NCBI GenBank assembly: GCA_032629725.1
Contig: JAFEVB010000004.1
Location: 992,001 to 1,056,000 of the forward strand
Length of the DNA stretch: 64,000 nt
From: Gremmenia infestans
Taxonomy: Eukaryota > Ascomycota > Leotiomycetes > Helotiales > Hamatocanthoscyphaceae
Direction: 5' to 3'
A program made the position numbers and the translations under genes. The notes below the pieces were generated by a model that ran no database searches, was not told where the DNA came from, and worked only from the letters and a program-made list of their open reading frames with translations. Positions 22,653-33,887 of the stretch are shown here, piece after piece. Each line of letters starts with the position of its first letter. The stretch's first letter is position 1.

Positions 22653-23781
22653 CTTGAAAGTTGATGACCTGTGAAATAATAGAACATTTGGTGTTTGGAG
22701 TAGGCACAATTACGGTCTGAGAATCGAGATATATTGTATAAATATGCGATTCTATATGTATGGTGTCAATTAGAAATGTTCGAAATCAGTATTCGTTTCC
22801 CTGTATTCTGAGAATGGGGATTTACAATCAAAATTGGAAGATGACCAAACAGAAAACCAGCATGAATTCATGAATCATAGTCAAGCTGCAATTTTGCTTT
22901 CCAAAACTACACAAACATCGGCAAGATATGGTGAGGACTCATTAGAGCACTAATCCTCGACAAGCATTGTATTTCTCCTTCATCGGACAAATCATCTTGT
23001 ATCCAAGACGCCTCGACATCTCCTTGATCAGTCTGACATTGCCCTTGTTCCGGTATGCAGAAATCTTGAAAATACCTCAAGAACTATCCTCCTCTGCTCG
23101 TCCGACCGGCCTCCAGTCCAATCATGCATAGTGAACACAGACTTTCACAGCACTAGAGCAACTTTAGGATTCCAACGGCGTTCCGAATCAACGCTTCTGC
23201 AGGTGGGAGACCTATACGGGTTCTTCAGGCAGCTCGGTGAAGACATGTTTTGTCTGGCAAGGTGGTAAAGCTCTGTCACTCTTTCGGCTCTTCTTTCTTT
23301 AGCAAATACAGAAGTCTCACATCTGTAATGGGGGAAACGGCAGTTGCAATGATCGTTTTGTCCAAGGAGAACCATAGAAAAAATGGAGACAGTGCAGTCT
23401 GTTTGTAAGAGTTAGCGAGATCGTTTCCACAAGGAGGGGCTACACTACCGTTATGATGGCACTTTACAACTTACAATACGGACGCAGTTATTGAACAAAA
23501 AATAATAATAACAAAAGTCATTCAATGAAAATAAGCAACCCAGCCAAGGAGAGCAGAATCGCAAAACCTGATCTGAACACCATGGACGTCGCTGGAATGA
23601 CCAGGAAAGCCATTACCCAAGTAAGTGAGCGTTTTCCATCTAGCTAAGCTCGCTTAGGTTTCAGGGGCATTATTACAACTGAAACGTCCACAATTGGTCA
23701 TAATCACCAGCTTTAGAGGAGAAGAGCGGCAACAGCTCATCATAGATCATGACAATTGTCTCTCTCATGGATCGTCTTTCA
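22653..23781. other. Convergent intergenic region downstream of GT25
   Basis: About 1.1 kb between converging genes. I see no supported gene. A short exon-like ATG segment ending in GTAAGT at about 23581-23625 leads nowhere. Confidence 0.4.
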
Positions 23782-25867
23782 TCAAGAACAATCCACCCCC
23801 TTTTCTAGCCGACTCACACTTCCCGGCAAGCCAAACGCAGCATGCTGTTCTTCCACACCCCCGCCCAGCATTCCGAACATCAATCTCTGCTTCTCAATCT
23901 CCTTGACATCTCCCAAGCAATGTCCTCGTGCAATGATATCTAGATCTCTATTTCTTGTCGTGGCCATAAAGACGCTGAAATTTGTGTAATGATACACCCC
24001 ATTCTCATTGAGAGAGGCGATGCCTATGCAAACTGCTGCAAACGATATAATTACCACGACACCATACGATATGATGAGGTTTGTGCGGTATACACATACA
24101 CGTTCTGGGTATCGGTAATATTGATGCGACCCGTGGATATGCGTGTGAAGTTCTCGCTAGAGAGGGTGGAGATAGTAATATTGTTTGCGAGGTCCTCGAT
24201 TGCTCTATCTAAAGTGTGGTTCCTGCACATGTAAGGAGTGCTGGAAAAACTATCGCCGTGCCCGAAATTTCTGTACCAGTAGTTGTTGGCTAGTTCGTCG
24301 CATGCTATGAGGCCTGTCTGCAGGATACGTGAAGTTGCTTGCTGGAAGGCAAGAGGGCAATCGTGGCGGCAGCTCGAATTAGTGCTGATAAGGGTAACGT
24401 TGCCATTTAAGAGGTTGGTCAAGGAAAGGAATGTTGCTTCCGCAGCTTGGACGAAGTGGAATAATTCCTCGGAATCGGCGCTACTGTCGTTGATACTTTG
24501 AAAACTATTGCCGTAGAGCTGACCGGAATCCAGGGACAGTGCGGAGGTTGTGGTTTGTAGAGGCACGGCATTACTTGTGTTTGGTTGAATTTGTATATTC
24601 TGATATGTCACGCGCCCAATACCGTTGATGTAATTGGAGTTGACATCAAAGGATGCATTCACAACACTGCAGATGATTGCCTGTGCCGCGGTCTGCAGCC
24701 CGAGTTGGGAGGTTTTTATATTGGGAACCTCCCCAGTGATATTTGAGACTTCCCAGTTGTTAAATTTGTTGAGGATATAGGCTGCGGATTTGTAGCAAGG
24801 GTCAGCAGTTGGGTTGAAAGAAGACAGGACCATTAAATTTTCAGATAATTGTCCCGCGTATACCGATGAGAAATTCTGGGCTACATAGGTTGAGGTTTCG
24901 CGCTGGTAGTTTTCGGTCAAGATATCAAACAACTTTTGTTCTGCTGAAGTGGTCGAATTGCATTGTACCGTTGGTCCGTAGAATTGGACAGTGAAAGATG
25001 AATTGAGAGAAGGAGCTGGAGGTGGTAGTGCCGCGGCGTTGAAAGCTGTTTCTGTAGCAATTTTGAGCAGAAGTGCACTTGGGTCGAGACTTAAATCTGT
25101 CTTAACTTCTTCGGTCCACGCCCACGACGAACTGTTGTATTCTGGAAGTGGAATACTGCCGTTGGCAATAAATAATCGTAAGGCTGGAACAACTGACAAA
25201 GTAGTAGCTGGAGTGAGTCCACCGAGTAAGATCAACCTACCACCACGTTAGGAAGCTGCTCCGTGTTGTTGGCAAGAAAGACGTACCAAGGCAGAGCACC
25301 TAACAAATATGCAAGCCATGCTTCTCGGATGAGATGAAGGCTCCAGAACGAGAAGAGCTGAGAGGTAAGTGAGAAGACTTTGTTGAGGGTTTTGATCTTA
25401 AGAGGCTTCTTCTTTACTAATGTCCAGGCGTATTGATTATATGACTCCTTCATAGCGACTTTCATCGCAGCAAGAACAAATGCAACGAAAGCGTTCCCGG
25501 TTTGCTTGGTAGTCTCTTGCCCGAAAGTGCCATCGGAGACAATTTGGTCTTCAAGATGCGCATACATAAAATGATGGCCAAGAGCGAGACCCACACCAGT
25601 CGCAAAAAATAATGGTGGGTGTAAGGGTTCGCGATACCAGCGGATGCCCCATTGTGCTAGTGTCGAATTTTTCGACTGTTCATTCACAAAGGTACCATCG
25701 TTCTCAAAGGTTTGTGGATGGCCCAAAGATTCCTGAGGAGACGCATCGTCGATCAGAAACTGGTCAGTCTCGGGATGGTAATATTCGAGAGATATCACAT
25801 CTGCCTCATCACTCTGCGAAATGAAGTCTGGACGCTGGGGGGCGTGCTTTCGGCGAATATGATCCAT
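23782..25867 (-). CDS. Fungal multi-membrane-segment glycoprotein of unknown function, with an apparent frameshift
   Basis: Exon 1 is 25867-25287 and exon 2 is 25236-23782; the intron has a GTACGT donor, a CTAAC branch and a GGTAG acceptor. The cytosolic N-terminus is followed by membrane segments (LFFATGVGLALGHHFMYA; then AWLAYLLGALPW continuing into LILLGGLTPATTLSVV). A long extracellular domain follows with many N-glycosylation sequons (NSS, NST, NFS, NIT, NDS, NHT) and paired Cys. Near the end a last membrane segment (GVVVIISFAAVCIGIASL) and a cytosolic tail with FMATTRNRDLD lie in a different frame: the frame must shift by one base near 24081-24092. The pattern is common in fungal proteins sometimes labelled formylmethionine deformylase-like in databases, but I see no peptide deformylase motif. 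Function unknown. Confidence 0.7.
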
Positions 25868-26935
25868 TGCGAACGAAGAGTTTCGCTGCTTGGGATAAAT
25901 TTCAAAGCGTTTGAGGGCGAAAGTAAGAAGTCAAAGTGGCTGGTCTTATAAGTGTGGGTAAGAAGACGAAGGATGACAGCTTTCATTGTGTGTGTGGAGG
26001 TTTAGAATCAAGGCTGTATCTAAGGGCGTACGAGCCAGGCAATATATCTTCGCCCCATCCCCGGAATTAGTCTTTAATTTCGAGAAGGCGTCGGACTGGC
26101 TTTCCTGAAAGTCTCATGCCGAGTATTTTCACTTGATTTTCAAGTTGCCTAACTGCTTTATTTCCATATACACCACATATGCAAGCGACCATACTGGCGG
26201 TAGTACAAAAGTAGGACCAGACCATTCGTGTCGTACAAAAGGATGGCGACTTCCCTGTAAACTCAACAGACTCACTATACTTGGATGTTTGCTTCTGACG
26301 CATTAATCTAATAATTGCCAGGCGAAAGCCCGACAATCAATGAGCTGTTGCCTCTTACTTTTAAGGGAGCAAACTTTGAGCCTCACTCACTTCCAAACAA
26401 GGGGTAAAATATGCGAAAGTTCAAGGGCAAAAAAAATCTAAACCTGATAAGGTTGCAACAAAGAGTCGAGACCGCTGAAGCTTTCTAGCCCACAATCTAG
26501 ATTTGAAAGAGTGCGAAAGCGCTCATGTAAAATAACTTGAAACTCAACTGTGTTCTGCTGTTGAGGCATGCTTGAATACCCACTTGGGTGCCCTCTCTCA
26601 ATAGTTGTACCTCTTGTTGGTATCACAGGGGTGATCACTTCTTACTAGCTAGTATGCGTTGGTAAGACTTGACTCTGATTTTGGGTAATTTGTATTGTGA
26701 TGTTGTTCTGTTTAGAGTGGATGACAAGGCGAAGAGGTGATGCCTCTGCGTCGCGTAGTCATCCGCGCTAAGGTCATGTAAGTATACACATGAATACACC
26801 CCACACCTCTCTTAAATAATCAAAATCACAAGTATGCTGGAATACCCACTAAGGTGAAGGTTGACATGATAGTCGTTGCTTCCTTGCAAAAGAAGACATG
26901 ATATCTAAACAGTAACCCCAACTCACTCCGTCCAA
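25868..26935. other. Intergenic upstream of the membrane glycoprotein gene
   Basis: About 1.07 kb, with promoter of the membrane protein gene and the 3' flank of the F-box-like gene. Nothing else is supported. Confidence 0.4.
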
Positions 26936-28321
26936 CTACTCTACTCCAGCTGCCCAATCTAGCACAACAGTATTACCACCTAAGTATTCAAGATAACTCT
27001 TATCCTTCTTTTTCATCCTCTTAACCTGCACAGGCTTCTCCTCGACCTCGACCTCTGGATCTTCAAGCTCCTCCTCAGCAACGTCCACTATCTCCGCGTG
27101 CTCAGCCAGTTCCGCAACAGTCTCCACCATCTCCCTAAGCTCCCTATCGCAAGTCCTCCTTGACTTCAGCAACAGCTTGCCAATATCCTCTTTCGAGAGC
27201 TTCTTGAGATCTTCCCTCTTCACAGCCTCCAAAACACCCCTCTTGATCCAATAAATCCTTCCCAGATCCATGCCCGATAAATAGCGCGTGTAATGATTAA
27301 TTGAAAAGAAGTCTCTCACATTGGCATCCTCATCCCACCACATATTCTTATCCCAAGCCCCCGAGTTGTCAAGCAAGCTCTGAACCCACGTTAGACCTTC
27401 CTCACATGCATATCGACCAGACTCGAAGTTCCAGCTCCAGGTCTCGCGATCATCGTAATTGACGCTCTCTAAAACGGCACGGAAGCCGAAGACGCGGTTG
27501 AGACGCTCGATTAGAAGATGATCGGATGTCATTTCTCGCAGGCGATCGATTTCGCCGCGTGGGGTGGTATAGTATAATTCGCCAAAATGGTTGTTGACCC
27601 ATGTTGTAGGATATGTTGGTTCGCGATGTCCATATAGGTTAGGGATGCCGACGACGTGTCCGTTGATCCATTTGTAGATCTTGTTGAGATCGCGGATTAG
27701 AGTGACTTTCTCGAGCTTTGGGTACCTGAGGATGAAGGTTCGGAGGAAATGGTACCAGGCTTTTTCGTCAGTTGGGATAAAGGAGACGTCGAGCGTTAAG
27801 TGCGATAGTTTTGTGAAAGGGAGGAGGGTGGTGGTTGTGAAGCTTGGGTACCGTTTGAGGATGCCGTCACCATTTGGGAAGATCTTGAATGTTGTGGATC
27901 GGCTCGATGATTGCTCGAGTAATCTTGTAGAAGTTAAAAAAAGTCGTAAGGTGTGAAGAGAGACCTACTTGAACTCAATACGGACATTTTTGATGAGATT
28001 CTTGGCTTTCGGGGGCATCCTCATGATTTTATAGTTATTTCTCGGGGAAAGAACGAACTCGTGGACCTGAGCCATCACCCCGAGGGCACAAAGGTACTGC
28101 CCAGTGCCTCTCAATGCCTGAATGAGGGCGGGAGACTGCCCTGTCCACATGCCAGCAAGGACATAGCCATAAATCTCGTTCTTCACGTTCTGGGGGAGCG
28201 GCTCGAAATGGTTCACTCTCAGACTATAGAGAGACGAGGATGAGTGACCTGAGGCGAAGGATGTCATCTCCGCTGAGGCTAAGCTTGCAGTAGAACTCTT
28301 AATCATATTGGGGTACGCCAT
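26936..28321 (-). CDS. F-box-like fungal protein of unknown function
   Basis: Two exons, 28321-27969 and 27923-26936, giving 446 residues. Near residue 40 is FEPLPQNVKNEIYGYVLAG, which matches the LPxEVRNxIYxYxL pattern of the fungal F-box-like superfamily. The rest is typical of this group: HFLRTFILRYPKLEKVTLIRDL, EPTYPTTWVNNHFGELYY and a charged C-terminus (EEELEDPEVEVEEKP, KRMKKKDK). F-box proteins link substrates to SCF ubiquitin ligases, but these divergent fungal members often lack any studied role. The intron (GTAGGT donor, CTACAAG acceptor) rebuilds FKLLEQSS in frame. The ATG at 28321 was chosen as the first Met of the conserved part; upstream in-frame sequence looks random. Confidence 0.65.
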
Positions 28322-30459
28322 ATTTGTACCCAAGTCAGATTGCAGAAGGTTGAAAGCTGAGAAGGAAACAAATACCAAGTTAATCACGGCTTGTAAAACG
28401 CAGCTCTTCTCTTTGCCAACAACAAGAATGCGGCCAAGCGCGCTGTGTTCCATGGAAATCAAGTCCGCCACAAGCGCAAGCGAAATTTTGTGTGAATACT
28501 GCCAATTTAGGACAGGAAAGGCAAATGTGGGCGGTAGGGAGAAGAGAGCTAATGGCTCCACGGCTCTGGCTTGCATCCATGCCTCTTATAGCACAAAGAA
28601 AAGACACAGGAAAGATCGAGTAACTGTCACATACCGTGGATAGAAAGACTGAACCGGGAAGATCTAAACACTGAAGTGGTTGAAGATGCTAGTGGTAATA
28701 AATGAATTGTGGCTCCAATTTGCGGTCCAGCACTTCAACCTATGTCCTTTTACTAAGCCCAAGACCAAGTTTGGAAGAATCAGAAGCATGCTAGGAAAGC
28801 AATCCATAACACAAAAGAGAAATTCACGCTCAACCGACCAAAAGCAAACCACCCGCGCGCACATTCCCACATTGTGTCCTTTTACCCACCCTAATCAAAG
28901 CCCATCTAAGGCAGATATAAATTGAAAGAAGCATTTTGCAAACAATCCAAGACAAGAGAAAGCAGAACATGACCCAGACAATAACATGTAAGAAAACCTT
29001 TCAATCTCAGAGCCGCCCATTCACCCATACTCACATACTCACATACACACCCACATTACTAAAACACAAACTCATACTACCTACAGCAGTTCTGAAAGCG
29101 AACACAAGAACCCACGAATCCTTTATTGCACAACAAAAATAGCAAACTCTTCCCTCCACCTTAACGCCAAACTTCGAACTACGTTAAATCTCCATCATAT
29201 CATAGCCTACCAGGAAGGCAAGTGTCAAATCCTCCAGCGACGAGGTAAAGAACACAAGAAACTTCCCCCCTCAACGCAAACATCCCCTCCATGTACGGAT
29301 TTCCACTCGAAATTAACAATATTGCCACCTCAACAGGACACGATGTACAATACTGGCATCGTTTAACTTATCGTCTGATTCCGATACCAATCTCCGCACC
29401 AAATTACCAAGGCGTCACGTCCTTATTCTCTTTTCTTCTCTTCTCGACTCCAAGCAAAGAAAAAAAAAGATAAACACCAGCCAAGCTCCACGAGGTCTCT
29501 CTACCATCCCCTTACGGTACCAGACTCCAAAATATACAGAAAGTGAAGATGAGGTGAGGCGTCATCAGACGTCGCGCGCGTTGTTCATTCATCCACTCGT
29601 TTCAGCTCGTCAAGTTTCTGCTTAGCTTCCTTCTAATCACGTGTACGTGGCGAATCTTTTGTTTCCAATTCAGTCCGTACAGCAATAGTTTTGAAGAAAG
29701 CTGAAATGAAACAAATGATCGTCCCGGAGGATGATAGTGCCGGTATCGTATTAATCTCATGTGCGGACCGTCCCCTGTGTCAGCAATGAATTTAGTACTG
29801 TATATGGAGTGGTCCACCATCTAGATCTAGGAGGGAGAGGTGAGGTTTACCCTGTAGAGGGGTATATGTGAGACGTCGCTCGGAGGTTGGAATGGAGGGG
29901 TAGCCTTGCTTGCTTCGCCTTCCGGCTGGCAAGGCTGCTACTGTAAACCTTTTCGATATTTCTAGAATCTGTAGGTGGTTATTGTATTGAATACTCTCTT
30001 GACCTTTAAAATGTATAGCAAGTCTCCTGGAAAGGGTTGGTTCTCAAGCTTTTTTTTAATTCCCTTTCTATAAATATCACATACACGTCCGCATGCTACC
30101 ATGGCACAAAGACGCCCCATCTATACATACATACACCCAAGCCAGTGTGCGTGCGCGCATGCGAGTGCGAAAAAACCAAGCCAAAGAGTTGCCCTCCACT
30201 CTATACTGTATCATCTCGTTCCCCTTGCCCCAGTCACCAATCTGAATAAAACGTAAAAAGAAACGAGATGAAGGAGGGCTCAAATTATATACCGGACACA
30301 TGCTGTTAAAGGAGAATGAATGCGAATTGTCGTTAGGAGATCAAAAGCATAGCTAACCAACCAATGTTAGTCTGCTAAATGCGTGTCCGAGGATTATAAC
30401 AAGATAGTGTTCTCCAAGCCGTATTTCTCCTCCTGCTGAAAGGTTTGGTGTGTAAATAC
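28322..30459. other. 2.1 kb gene-free stretch with simple-sequence patches
   Basis: No supported gene. It contains CA/TACTCACA-type low-complexity sequence around 29020-29060 and 30080-30150, and a short A-run near 29457. It holds the promoter of the F-box-like gene and the 3' flank of the transporter gene. Confidence 0.4.
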
Positions 30460-31891
30460 TCAAACGCGCACGCCACCGACGACATTTTTAGCGGCATCGA
30501 TGTAGTTCTTCGGGTCGTAGCCAAGGCCAGTGTTTGGTGCAATGCCTCCAAGCAGGATGAAGATGACTGTGATGACGAGAGCGAATGTAACCAACTTGCG
30601 GAGGACGGGTCGGTTGGCGCCAAACTCTGCCCATCGTCGGCCACCTTCTTGGATGTATGGCTTCATTTCCTTCTGGCCAAGCTTATAATAAAGCATGCCC
30701 ATGATAGCAATGCTGTAGCCGAATACTTGGAGACCGGAAAGCTTGGTTCCCCAGATGAGGATGGATGCGGCAACGAGGAGGATATCCTTTAGTACACCGC
30801 AGAGTGTAAGGACGAGACCAGAGGTTTTGCCAATCTGGAAATTCGCAGTTAGTGTCAAGTTTTGCAGGCGGGGCGGGGATAGCTTACCAAGAAAACGACG
30901 GAAACGTTCAACAAGAATGCAACGCATGCATTTGCGAAGAAGGTTCCGAGGCCAACAGCGTAGACTTCAGACATCTGAATGTAGGGAACTTCCCAGAAAA
31001 GAGCAATGGTCAAGTTCATGACAGCACAGACTGGCGCAAAGTAGTACAATGACACAAGAGGATCCATCTTGAACTCGGATCCGTTGAGCAACCTTTGTAC
31101 CATGCAGATTCTGACAGCTTCGAACACGATTCCTCCCATTTGGTAAAGGAATCCAATCAGAACGAATTCGATCTCTCCGAATGATGCCAAAACGACACCA
31201 ATGACGATGAATGATACGTTGCCCAACTTCTTGAAATCCGGTTTCTCAATTCCGAGGACCCAGCCTGCGATAAGAACTGCGACGGGGGTGGTGGCCTATT
31301 AGGACAGTCAGCAATTTCGTCGCGTGAAGATACATTGTACACGTACCTTGAGCATCTGGATGAAAGAGACGCTCAAATACAGGTATGTCAAGTTTCCGCA
31401 AATTAAACTCATAGAGAAAAATGCACCAATTGGAACAATTGCTCTGAGGTAGACTCGGCCAGTCATCTTAACAGTTTTACGCCCATCGAGAAGAGTTGTC
31501 GTTTTCGACATGATCTGCGTCATGATGGTTGCGAAGACAAGATGCCATGCTGTGAGGAGGATCGGGTAATCTTTGTATAGCGTCAGCAGTGCAATCTCTA
31601 GAAGGTTATGTTGGAGGCGACGTACGGAACCCGAGGGTTGATAAGATCCATTTGTTGAAGAGAATAACGCTGGAACTGAGGGAAATCCAAACTCTGTGTA
31701 TACGTATTAGCAAACAGTTCGGACTGCGAGGCAGCATTTTGGGGGAACCCTTACACGACGTAGAAGGCAGGATGAATTCCATTCGAGGCCGGCTCCTGCA
31801 GCTTCTCGACTTCTGGGTTGACGGTTGGTAGAACTGGTGCATCATTGCCTCTGGGCGACTCGCCGGAAATGCGGACCTTTTCTTCACCCAT
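30460..31891 (-). CDS. Nucleotide-sugar/triose-phosphate-type transporter (SLC35 family), candidate UDP-galactofuranose transporter
   Basis: Five exons: 31891-31755, 31693-31626, 31570-31347, 31295-30888 and 30834-30460, giving 403 residues. About ten membrane segments are visible: YVVVWISLSSSVILFNKWIL, YPILLTAWHLVFATIMTQIM, LRAIVPIGAFFSMSLICGN, then the signature TYLYLSVSFIQMLKATTPV, and near the end KTSGLVLTLCGVLKDILLV. These are SLC35/TPT-type hallmarks for Golgi nucleotide-sugar carriers. The gene lies next to, and divergent from, UDP-galactopyranose mutase. In Aspergillus a Golgi UDP-galactofuranose transporter gene (glfB/ugtA type) is found beside the mutase, so the same substrate is likely here; this is inference from context plus family. 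All donors are GTAAG/GTACGT-like and all junctions keep the frame. Confidence 0.85.
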
Positions 31892-33887
31892 CGTGGTCGA
31901 TTTGAAGATGGGGTATGTGTTACTGGGCCTGGAAAACAAGAGAAATCCGCGATCGCAATAAAGGAGCACGGGCAAATGGACGTGATAATGAGCGGATGAC
32001 AGATTCAAGAATTGCTTGCTTGCTGTCGAGAAGATAGTTCTATTCTGCGAGGGTGAAGTGCAGAAGAGAAGAGGAGAGGAGAGTAGGGAAGGGGCGACGT
32101 TTGCGATGGATGGAAGTTATCGACGATGGGCTGCGGAGAGAGAAATGTGGTAAGAGGCAGGGGGGGGGTGGGGGGGCAGGGCAGGGCAGCAGGACAGTTT
32201 GTAAAGGAGTTGTGGACCTGTGGTGTGTGGTGTGGTTTCAGGGTAGCAGCTTGGATTTGAGAGTGGCTTGACCTGAACCGCCAAACCTAATTCGATGGCG
32301 AGTACCTGGTAGACCCGATTTTCTTATCCGCAAAACACGCACACGCGTAACCACCACCCTCTTCCCCCCTTTTTCGCTGCGTAAAATCTTGACGGCCCTA
32401 GTTCCACCTTTTCTTTATACTAAGTGTTTCAGATAGTCTTTATTTTGATTTGTAGTGGTAGATCTGTGCCGATCTGGTCAAAAATCCTTCCAACTAAACA
32501 TTTGCCTAAAATGCACAGAGTCGTCGGAATTAGGCGCGGCAATTCGTCATGCACTTCTAGCCAAGCAGGTTCAAAATGCTTATTTTTCTTTCATCTCAAT
32601 AAACTTGGGCCCCCCGCCAGAAGCGTAGGTACGTCAGTATCCAGGAACGTAGATCTGTTTCAGGTTGGTTCGATATATATACAGTACAGATAGAAGTAGA
32701 AATACAGTATGAGTACCCGTATTTTGTGTATATCTACCTACGTCTAGACTCTGCAGACTCTGCAGAGTCTGCACAGGTTCGTCTGCTTTGCCACACGTTT
32801 CCCTATGACTACGCACTACAGCTGATTACTACCCTGCCCTGCCTTGCTTTCAAGGTTCAAGAGAGCTGCTTCTGAGCTTGTCTTGTTGATCATATCAGAA
32901 TCAAATTTCAGGCTAGTTAATCAACACCAGAAATGCAATAAGCCTCCTGCAACGGATTCCGGCAGGCCACAAACTGGTACAAACAGGCAAAAATCGACTG
33001 GCCATCACAATTGCAATCGGAATCTTCATCAATCATTGGCTGGTGACTCGAGGAAATATCGTTGATGCTGCATACCGCGGTGTACAAGATTGCCCTCATT
33101 TACTGTTGTGGAGACTCCATAGATTGTGGAAGAGTTGGGGAGACAGGGGCGTAGCAGAATGTCAATGTCATACAGGACGGAGAACTTGCACTAGAAAACC
33201 TCTCTTAGATTGGAGAATACAAAATTATAAAAATTATAGGAAGTTTTACAGCTTTACTTCGTAGCTTCAGTTTAGGTAATCCAAGCGTCAGCTTCGACAA
33301 ACAAGGTGCTGACTCAAACGTCACGTCAGCGGTATCGAGTACGGAAGGCCCGCCTCCTCTATCTATATTAAGACCGTGAATTAGGATCAAAAAAGCTGTA
33401 AATTTTGGGTTGGTGAGGGACAAAGCTGGCACAGGTACCGGTACAACTCAACTGACAGGAGTCATGTCATTAGGAGCGGTCAAGATGAAAAGGGGCTGGC
33501 AGTTGCGTTGGATGCACATCACATGTTAAGGATATAGTATAGGACAGATTTACAGGCAGGGGTGAATATCTGGCCAATAGATAAGCGCAAAGAGGCGAGC
33601 CACATTTTCTCCTGTCTTTACCCACGCCCACCCATGCCCACACATGCCCACACATACCCTTGTTCCAAAGGGGTAATCTAAATCTAATAATTCACCCCCC
33701 CTCGATTTATACCTATCTCAAGTCTGCTTGAAGCTCGAGTCTGTTTGTGTTCAAGTGTCTACTTTGTACATATCGCCTCTTGTCTCCATATAGACTGTCA
33801 AGCTTAAAAACTCGACACGACACCTCTCTACCCTACCGAACTCTGCAAACCTTCAAGCGTACGACCCCGCCGAAGACAACAACAATC
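31892..33887. promoter_or_regulatory. Shared 2.0 kb upstream region of the transporter and UGM genes
   Basis: Both flanking genes start from this stretch. It holds a long G-run (32160-32180; C-run in the sense of the transporter gene), a perfect 20-bp palindrome at 32753-32772, CCCACA/CCCATG repeats around 33620-33655, and pyrimidine-rich sequence with a TATA-like patch (tttatacc, about 33705) before UGM. No coding frame is supported. Confidence 0.45.
32753..32772. repeat. Perfect 20-bp palindrome in the UGM/transporter intergenic region
   Basis: GCAGACTCTGCAGAGTCTGC is its own reverse complement, and a direct AGACTCTGC repeat precedes it. It could be a dimeric factor site or simply a small inverted repeat. 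Confidence 0.6.

Noticed and set aside
23581..23640. ATG with a short frame ending in a good GTAAGT donor
   Set aside because: Joining to the nearest acceptor gives a stop after five more codons; there is no credible downstream exon.
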